Part shown: piece by piece, positions 59,379 to 64,000 of the stretch
Layout: every line of letters starts with the position of its first letter
Numbering within the stretch: position 1 is the first letter of the stretch
Source: Moheibacter sp035515075
Lineage (GTDB): Bacteria > Bacteroidota > Bacteroidia > Flavobacteriales > Weeksellaceae
Direction of reading: 5' to 3'
NCBI GenBank assembly: GCA_035515075.1
Contig: DATJBZ010000012.1
Coordinates: 1 to 64,000 of the forward strand
DNA length: 64,000 bases
The notes under the pieces: model-generated
What the model was told of the DNA's origin: nothing
Database searches by the model: none
The model's input: only the letters and a program-made list of their open reading frames with translations
Made by a program: the position numbers and the translations under genes

Positions 59379-60173
59379 ATGCTTGAAAATTTATACCATG
59401 ATTTTTTATTGATCTTGCCCAAAATCTTGTTGGGTATAGGGTTTTTGATTTGCGCCATTTTGGTCTATAAAATCGTGCTTTGGTCTTGCAAGAAAATTTT
59501 GAAAGTTTCAAGAATTGACAAACTCAATGAAATGATACAAAAAAATGAGCTCTTTTCAGGATCGAATTTCAAATTGGATCTGGGAGATGTCATTTTAGGC
59601 GTTGTAAAATTCATCTTGGTTTTGATCATCATGATCGTTGGTGCAGATTTCTTGAATTTGACCATTGTTTCGGTTCAAATTGGCAAATTGCTCGAATATT
59701 TACCCCAACTTTTTACCGGTGTTTTGATCTTTATGGTGGGCGTGTATTTTGCGTCAAAGGCCAAAAAGTTGATTTACAATTTGATCAAATCTTTGGATGC
59801 TGGTGGAGCAAAAGCCATCAGCGGTGTTGTATTCTATTTGATTGTTATTTTCGTGTCCATCACTGCCTTGAATCAAATTGGCATTGAAACAGAAATCATT
59901 TCCAAAAACATCAGTTACTTTATTGGCGCGGCTTTGGTGTCAATTACCATCGCTGTTGGTTTGGGGTCGAGAGACATTGTTTATCGATTGATTTTGGGTT
60001 ATTATACCAAAAAGAATTTGGAAATAGGCATGAGAATTCAACTGAACGAAATCGTTGGAACGATTGAAGCCATCGACAATATTTGTCTGGTGTTGCAAAC
60101 CGATCAACAAAGAATGGTCATTCCGATCAAGAAAATTAACAATTCTGAAGTGATTATTTTGCCCCAAGCATGA
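59379..60173 (+). CDS. MscS-family small-conductance mechanosensitive channel
   Basis: A 264-residue membrane protein. Hydrophobic helices lie at about residues 12-32, 70-95 and 105-125, a pore-lining segment around SYFIGAALVSITIAVGLGSRDIVYRLILGYY, then the MscS beta-domain (IGMRIQLNEIVGTIEAIDNICLVLQTDQQRMVIPIKKI). It releases solutes under membrane tension. It follows the small protein by 15 bp, so it is probably in the sigma transcript. Confidence 0.88.
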   Translation: MLENLYHDFLLILPKILLGIGFLICAILVYKIVLWSCKKILKVSRIDKLNEMIQKNELFSGSNFKLDLGDVILGVVKFILVLIIMIVGADFLNLTIVSVQIGKLLEYLPQLFTGVLIFMVGVYFASKAKKLIYNLIKSLDAGGAKAISGVVFYLIVIFVSITALNQIGIETEIISKNISYFIGAALVSITIAVGLGSRDIVYRLILGYYTKKNLEIGMRIQLNEIVGTIEAIDNICLVLQTDQQRMVIPIKKINNSEVIILPQA

Positions 60174-60342
60174 ACCTGTCGGCTATCGCTTTTTCGTTGC
60201 CGATTTGATTTCTTAAATTTTGTTAACAAATTTCAACTTTCGTTAAAATTTCCCTAAACTTTGTGAAAACGTATGGATTGACTCAAGCTTCTTAATTAGA
60301 TTTGCTCGCAGGTAAAAGTTAATCCAAATAGCATCACATTCA

Positions 60343-60978
60343 ATGAGGGGAATTCACTTCATCTTTATTTTAATCATTTCAATTTCAGCTACATCTTGTG
60401 GAACGCTAATCTCGACCGATCAAGCCAAATCGAGCTACACGCCGATTGATCGTTCTTTTTATGCCCAAAGCAGGGTCATCAACAAAACTTTGTTTGCTGA
60501 AAATAAATTGAATGAAGTAAAGCCAGTAAGCCCAAAAAGAGAGAAAACAGCGATAGAGGAAATCACCGATATCCATAAAATGTTTACGCACTCTTTTGTT
60601 TCTCAATTGTTGTCTGAAGCAGAATCCTATTTGGGCGTTCCTTACCGTTACGGTGGAAACAGCAGAAAAGGCATCGATTGTTCGGCTTTCGTACAAAGTG
60701 TTTTTCAAATCTTTGACCACCAATTGCCACGGGTTTCTGCCGCGCAATCCCAAGAAGGATATGTCGTTTCCAACGATGAACTTCGTGCAGGAGATTTGGT
60801 GTTTTTTGCGACCAACGGAAGAGGCAGGGTTTCGCATGTCGGAATTGTTCACAATGTTTCGGATGAAGGCGATGTTGAATTCATCCATGCATCTACTTCA
60901 CAAGGTGTGATCGTGACGCCGTTGAAAAGCGATTACTGGGCCAAACGTTATTTGTACGCCAAAAGAATCATCGATTAA
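60343..60978 (+). CDS. NlpC/P60-family peptidoglycan hydrolase lipoprotein
   Basis: Lipoprotein signal ending SATSC. The C40 peptidase domain (about residues 85-211) holds the catalytic Cys in GIDCSAFVQSVF, His in VSHVGIVHNV, and the third polar residue in EFIHASTSQG. It cleaves peptide stems of peptidoglycan. The region before the domain is a linker. It overlaps meaB, which runs the other way, by 4 bp. The 169-bp gap upstream contains a TTTGTTAACAAA palindrome (60219-60230). Confidence 0.92.
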   Translation: MRGIHFIFILIISISATSCGTLISTDQAKSSYTPIDRSFYAQSRVINKTLFAENKLNEVKPVSPKREKTAIEEITDIHKMFTHSFVSQLLSEAESYLGVPYRYGGNSRKGIDCSAFVQSVFQIFDHQLPRVSAAQSQEGYVVSNDELRAGDLVFFATNGRGRVSHVGIVHNVSDEGDVEFIHASTSQGVIVTPLKSDYWAKRYLYAKRIID

Positions 60979-61946
60979 ACCGAAGGGAAATTTTCCTCAA
61001 TCCATTTTTCAGCCAATAAATAAGGGTTTTCTTCTTGAATTTCCCCCCAAGGCTTTTCCTCAAATTTACGCATGGCGCGGTCCATCAATTGCTCTTTGAT
61101 GTATTCTTTGGTGCGTTCTTTTCGCTGTAAAATCCTTCTTTTTTCCAAATAACCGTTGGACTGAATGGTGTCAAAATACTGTTCGATCATTTCCCAACAT
61201 TCTTCCAAACCTTCCCCGCTGATGCCAGATCCAATCAATACTTTTCGTTTCCATGCTGAACTTTTTGGGGGCAAAAAATAAAGCGAATGCGCCAAAGTTA
61301 CTTTCACATCTTTGGCTTGATTCCAACCAAATTGATCGACTTTGTTGATGAAAATAATGTCAGACATCTCCATGATGCCTCTTTTGATGCCTTGCAATTC
61401 ATCGCCAGCACCAGGAATTTGAAGAAATAAAAACAAATCCGTCATGTCATTGACCAAAGTTTCCGACTGACCAACGCCCACCGTTTCAATTAAAACAACA
61501 TCATAACCCGCCGCCTCACACAACAACATTGCTTCATAGGTTCGCGAGGCAATGCCGCCCAAGAAACCACTGCTGGCAGAAGGACGGATGTAGGCTTTCT
61601 CGCTTCTGGACAAATCTTCCATTCGGGTTTTGTCGCCCAAAATACTTCCTTTGGATAGCGTACTACTGGGGTCAATCGCCAGAACAGCTACTTTCAAACC
61701 TTTTTGAATCAGCAATTGTCCAAAACCTTCGATAAACGTACTTTTCCCTACACCAGGTACACCAGTGATGGCAATTCGTTTGGCGCGACCCGTTGCTGGC
61801 AGAACTTTTTGGATCAATTCATGGGCTAATTTTTGATGTTCGATCAAAGAACTTTCCGCCAAAGTAATTCCTTTGCTCAGTGCGACACGTTCTCCTTCAA
61901 GGATTTTTTGTGCCAATTCATCGATAGTATGCGTAGTGGGTTTCAT
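60975..61946 (-). CDS. meaB: Methylmalonyl-CoA mutase-associated GTPase
   Basis: A G3E-family GTPase that protects and reloads B12-dependent methylmalonyl-CoA mutase. Walker A GVPGVGKSTFIEGFG, VAVLAIDPSSTLSKGSILGDKTRM, VLIETVGVGQSE, and NKVDQFG as guanine-specificity motif. The mutase itself is not in the window. The frame opens at a TTG (61949); ATG at 61946 is the sensible start. Confidence 0.95.
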   Translation of the reverse strand: MKPTTHTIDELAQKILEGERVALSKGITLAESSLIEHQKLAHELIQKVLPATGRAKRIAITGVPGVGKSTFIEGFGQLLIQKGLKVAVLAIDPSSTLSKGSILGDKTRMEDLSRSEKAYIRPSASSGFLGGIASRTYEAMLLCEAAGYDVVLIETVGVGQSETLVNDMTDLFLFLQIPGAGDELQGIKRGIMEMSDIIFINKVDQFGWNQAKDVKVTLAHSLYFLPPKSSAWKRKVLIGSGISGEGLEECWEMIEQYFDTIQSNGYLEKRRILQRKERTKEYIKEQLMDRAMRKFEEKPWGEIQEENPYLLAEKWIEENFPSV

Positions 61947-61951
61947 CAAAA

Positions 61952-61959
61952 CAAAGATA
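61952..61959 (-). promoter_or_regulatory. -7 box almost touching the meaB start
   Basis: The minus strand reads TATCTTTG, then five bases, then ATG (61946). As at 16983, transcription would begin at or next to the start codon. Confidence 0.5.
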
Positions 61960-61981
61960 TGGGTTTGAAATTGGATTTTGA

Positions 61982-62012
61982 TTGTCCAGTTAAGTGCAAT
62001 TCTTTAATTTTG
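61982..62012 (+). promoter_or_regulatory. Promoter of the LD-carboxypeptidase gene
   Basis: TTG (61982-61984), 20 bp, TAATTTTG (62005-62012), a perfect -7 box; the leader would be only a few nucleotides before the GTG at 62026. It is divergent from the meaB box. Confidence 0.55.
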
Positions 62013-62025
62013 GTAAAAATTCCCA

Positions 62026-62949
62026 GTGAAATCCAAATTTCTTCGACCCAAAGACAAAGTTGCGGTCATTGCGCCTTCAGGAAGAATCTTTGAAAAAGAT
62101 TTGGAAGACAATCTTCAATGGTTACAATCCTTGGATTTGGAACCTGTTTTTGGAAAAAATCTTTTCAACGATCATTACAACGGCTATCACTATGCTGGAA
62201 ACGTGGAAGAGCGAACCGCTGATTTACAATGGGCGCTGGACGACGATGAAATTCAAGCGATTTGGTGCGCACGCGGTGGCTATGGAGCGGTGCATTTGTT
62301 GGACAAAATCAATTGGGAGAAATTTCAACGAAACCCCAAATGGCTGATCGGTTATTCTGATACTACCGCTTTACATGGCCACATCAATGCGATGGGCATC
62401 GGCAGCATTCATGGCATCACGGTCAAAAAACTGAATTGCGATTACACTGTCGAAAGTTTTGAAAGTTTGGAAAAGGCTTTGTTTGGAGTGCCAATGAAGT
62501 ACGAAATCGCTGCGCATCCTTTGAATCGTTTGGGAAAAATTCAAGGAAGATTGGTCGGTGGAAATTTATCATTGTTGTACAGCTTAGTCGGGTCAAAATC
62601 GTTTGATTTTCAAGGAGAAACTGTTTTGTTCGTTGAGGATTGGAATGAAAACTGGTACCACATTGACCGGATGTTGACGAATTTCAAACGGTCTGGACAA
62701 TTGGCAAAAATCAAAGCTTTGCTGGTGGGGAGTTTTACACGAATGGATGTTGCGCAAGAAAATCCTGATTTTCACAAAAGTTTTGATCAAACAACGCAGC
62801 AAATCATTCATCAAATGATGCAAGCCTATGACATTCCGATGGCTTTTCAATTTCCTGCGGGCCACATCGGTGACAACCGCGCTTTGTTGTTGGGAACAAC
62901 AGTTAACTTAGAAATCACAAAAAATAAAGTAACTTTAGAATTTAGATAA
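62026..62949 (+). CDS. LD-carboxypeptidase (S66 family)
   Basis: A 307-residue muropeptide carboxypeptidase that removes the terminal D-Ala from tetrapeptide stems in recycling. The nucleophile Ser lies in LIGYSDTTALHGH, GRLVGGNLSLLYSLVG and LFVEDWNENWYHIDRM carry the catalytic Glu region, and AGHIGDNRALLLG the His. It starts with GTG and no signal peptide is seen, so it acts in the cytoplasm. The upp start follows directly at its stop codon. Confidence 0.92.
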   Translation: MKSKFLRPKDKVAVIAPSGRIFEKDLEDNLQWLQSLDLEPVFGKNLFNDHYNGYHYAGNVEERTADLQWALDDDEIQAIWCARGGYGAVHLLDKINWEKFQRNPKWLIGYSDTTALHGHINAMGIGSIHGITVKKLNCDYTVESFESLEKALFGVPMKYEIAAHPLNRLGKIQGRLVGGNLSLLYSLVGSKSFDFQGETVLFVEDWNENWYHIDRMLTNFKRSGQLAKIKALLVGSFTRMDVAQENPDFHKSFDQTTQQIIHQMMQAYDIPMAFQFPAGHIGDNRALLLGTTVNLEITKNKVTLEFR

Positions 62950-63579
62950 ATGAGCAAAGTATATATTTTGGACCATCCTTTGGTTCGTTCAAAAATGACC
63001 CAAATGCGTCAAACTCAAACGCCGACCAAGATGTTCAAAGAGTTGGTCAAAGAGATCACTTCGTTGATGTGTTATGAATTGACACGTGAATTGGAAACCG
63101 AAACCTTTGAAATCGAAACGCCGATTTGTAAAACCACAGGCTACCGAATCAAAGGAGAGGATTTGGTGATTGTTCCCATTCTTCGTGCAGGTTTGGGCAT
63201 GGTTGAAGGCATTCAAGATTTGATTCCCAATGCGAAAATTGGGCACATTGGTATTTACAGAAATCCAGAAACTTTGTTACCAGTTGAGTATTTGTGCAAA
63301 TTGCCTCCCAATCTGGAAAAACGCGACATCATCATTCTCGATCCGATGTTGGCCACGGGTGGCTCGGCAGAGAAAGCCATTGAAATCTTGAAAGAAAACC
63401 ATGTCAAATCCATTCGATTGGCTTGTTTGGTCGGTTGTCCAGAAGGAGTGAAATTCATCCATGACCGCCATCCTGAAGTGGCGATTTATTTGGCAGCGAT
63501 GGACGAAGGTTTGAATGAGCACAGTTACATCGTACCGGGTTTGGGCGATGCAGGTGATCGGTTGTTTGGTACGCAATAA
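62950..63579 (+). CDS. upp: Uracil phosphoribosyltransferase
   Basis: Salvages uracil to UMP with PRPP. The PRPP loop is in IILDPMLATGGSAEKAIEIL, the start has VYILDHPLVRSKMTQMR, and PILRAGLGMVEG is typical. 209 residues is the usual length. It is translationally coupled to the preceding gene (no spacing). Confidence 0.95.
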   Translation: MSKVYILDHPLVRSKMTQMRQTQTPTKMFKELVKEITSLMCYELTRELETETFEIETPICKTTGYRIKGEDLVIVPILRAGLGMVEGIQDLIPNAKIGHIGIYRNPETLLPVEYLCKLPPNLEKRDIIILDPMLATGGSAEKAIEILKENHVKSIRLACLVGCPEGVKFIHDRHPEVAIYLAAMDEGLNEHSYIVPGLGDAGDRLFGTQ

Positions 63580-63594
63580 AAAATTATATCAACC

Positions 63595-63960
63595 ATGGCA
63601 GAGCACAATGCATTTGGCGCTGAAGCAGAAAGAAGGGTCGCTCAGTTCTTAGCGGAAAATGAATACAAAATCCTCAAAAGGAATTGGCGGTATCTGCAGT
63701 TGGAAATTGACATCATCGCGGAAGATTTGTTGTCCAAAGAAATTGTGATGGTTGAAGTGAAAGCGCGAACCAACCCAATGGTCGATCCTTTGGAGTCAAT
63801 CACCCAAAAGAAAAGAAAAAACTTGGTCACGGCGGCAGATTATTTTATCACGTCAAATGAAATTGCTTTGGAGTGTCGATTTGACATTGTTTTGGTTGAG
63901 AGAAAACAAAACGAATGGACATTTGAACATTTGAAAAATGCTTTTTTGGCCTTTGAATGA
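63595..63960 (+). CDS. YraN-family endonuclease-like protein
   Basis: A 121-residue member of the UPF0102/YraN family: FGAEAERRVAQFLAENEYKILKRNWRY, the nuclease-like acidic residue pair in LQLEIDIIAEDL and VMVEVKAR (the D/ExK pattern of Holliday-junction resolvase-like folds), and KRKNLVTAADYFI. Activity is not proven for most members. It follows upp by 15 bp in the same operon. Confidence 0.9.
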   Translation: MAEHNAFGAEAERRVAQFLAENEYKILKRNWRYLQLEIDIIAEDLLSKEIVMVEVKARTNPMVDPLESITQKKRKNLVTAADYFITSNEIALECRFDIVLVERKQNEWTFEHLKNAFLAFE

Positions 63961-64000
63961 ATTAAGTTTAATTTATTATTTATTATCCATAAATTAAGCT

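Noticed and set aside
60219..60230. TTTGTTAACAAA palindrome as a third site of the GTTAnn regulon
   Set aside because: Only one GTTAAC and a GTTAAA 20 bp away; the middle repeat and the 30-bp spaced box are missing.

Overview
The window comes from a low-GC member of the Bacteroidota, most likely Flavobacteriia (Flavobacteriales). The signs are a SusC/SusD pair, recurring TAnnTTTG promoter boxes with almost no Shine-Dalgarno sequences, an SDR-type threonine dehydrogenase, an ABC permease fused to an M1 aminopeptidase, and Rhs proteins of the flavobacterial type. Genus cannot be set from sequence alone.

Region 1 (1-9.4 kb) is accessory DNA. An IS256-family element (141-1480) is followed by an array of broken and displaced Rhs units. 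Three partial Rhs cores carry three unrelated C-terminal tips, each followed by its own small candidate immunity gene or genes: two lipoproteins, a small cytosolic protein, and a three-helix membrane protein. The units are stitched together by repeats: a 29-bp junction found three times, a spacer of about 200 bp found twice, a 122-bp core block found three times, and a 51-bp tandem duplication. The array ends in an Rhs remnant abutting an internally deleted IS3-family element. It looks like a reservoir of orphan toxin/immunity cassettes of the polymorphic-toxin kind; no complete rhs gene lies in the window.

Region 2 (9.4-21 kb) is housekeeping: an initiator tRNA, a LOG-family protein, CorA, TyrRS, GroES-GroEL, a TPR/HTH regulator, an ABC-F ATPase, and a histidine kinase/response regulator pair.

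Region 3 (21-28.6 kb) holds two operons on the minus strand, one for three secreted proteins and one for an ABC ATPase with a permease/M1-aminopeptidase fusion. Both promoters carry three helical-turn-spaced GTTAnn repeats whose first unit starts exactly 30 bp from the start of a TAnnTTTG box. This suggests that both operons answer to one regulator, possibly the neighbouring two-component system.

Region 4 (28.6-37.6 kb): PutP-like symporter, TlpA-like thioredoxin, GltX, a DUF6973-like protein and an isolated SusC/SusD pair.

Region 5 (38.2-49.8 kb) is an AT-rich exopolysaccharide or O-antigen cluster: an initiating sugar transferase, two glycosyltransferases, a polysaccharide pyruvyl transferase, a flippase, two O-antigen polymerase/ligase-like proteins, a chain-length determinant, and a lipoprotein glycosidase with a DUF4214-like tail.

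Region 6 (49.9-64 kb) is housekeeping and stress functions: Tag, Ndk, a TonB-C-like secreted protein, threonine dehydrogenase, M13 peptidase, rhodanese, an endonuclease III without its iron-sulfur cluster cysteines, a FabH-like synthase, an ECF sigma factor with a small partner and a MscS channel, an NlpC/P60 lipoprotein, MeaB, LD-carboxypeptidase, Upp and YraN.
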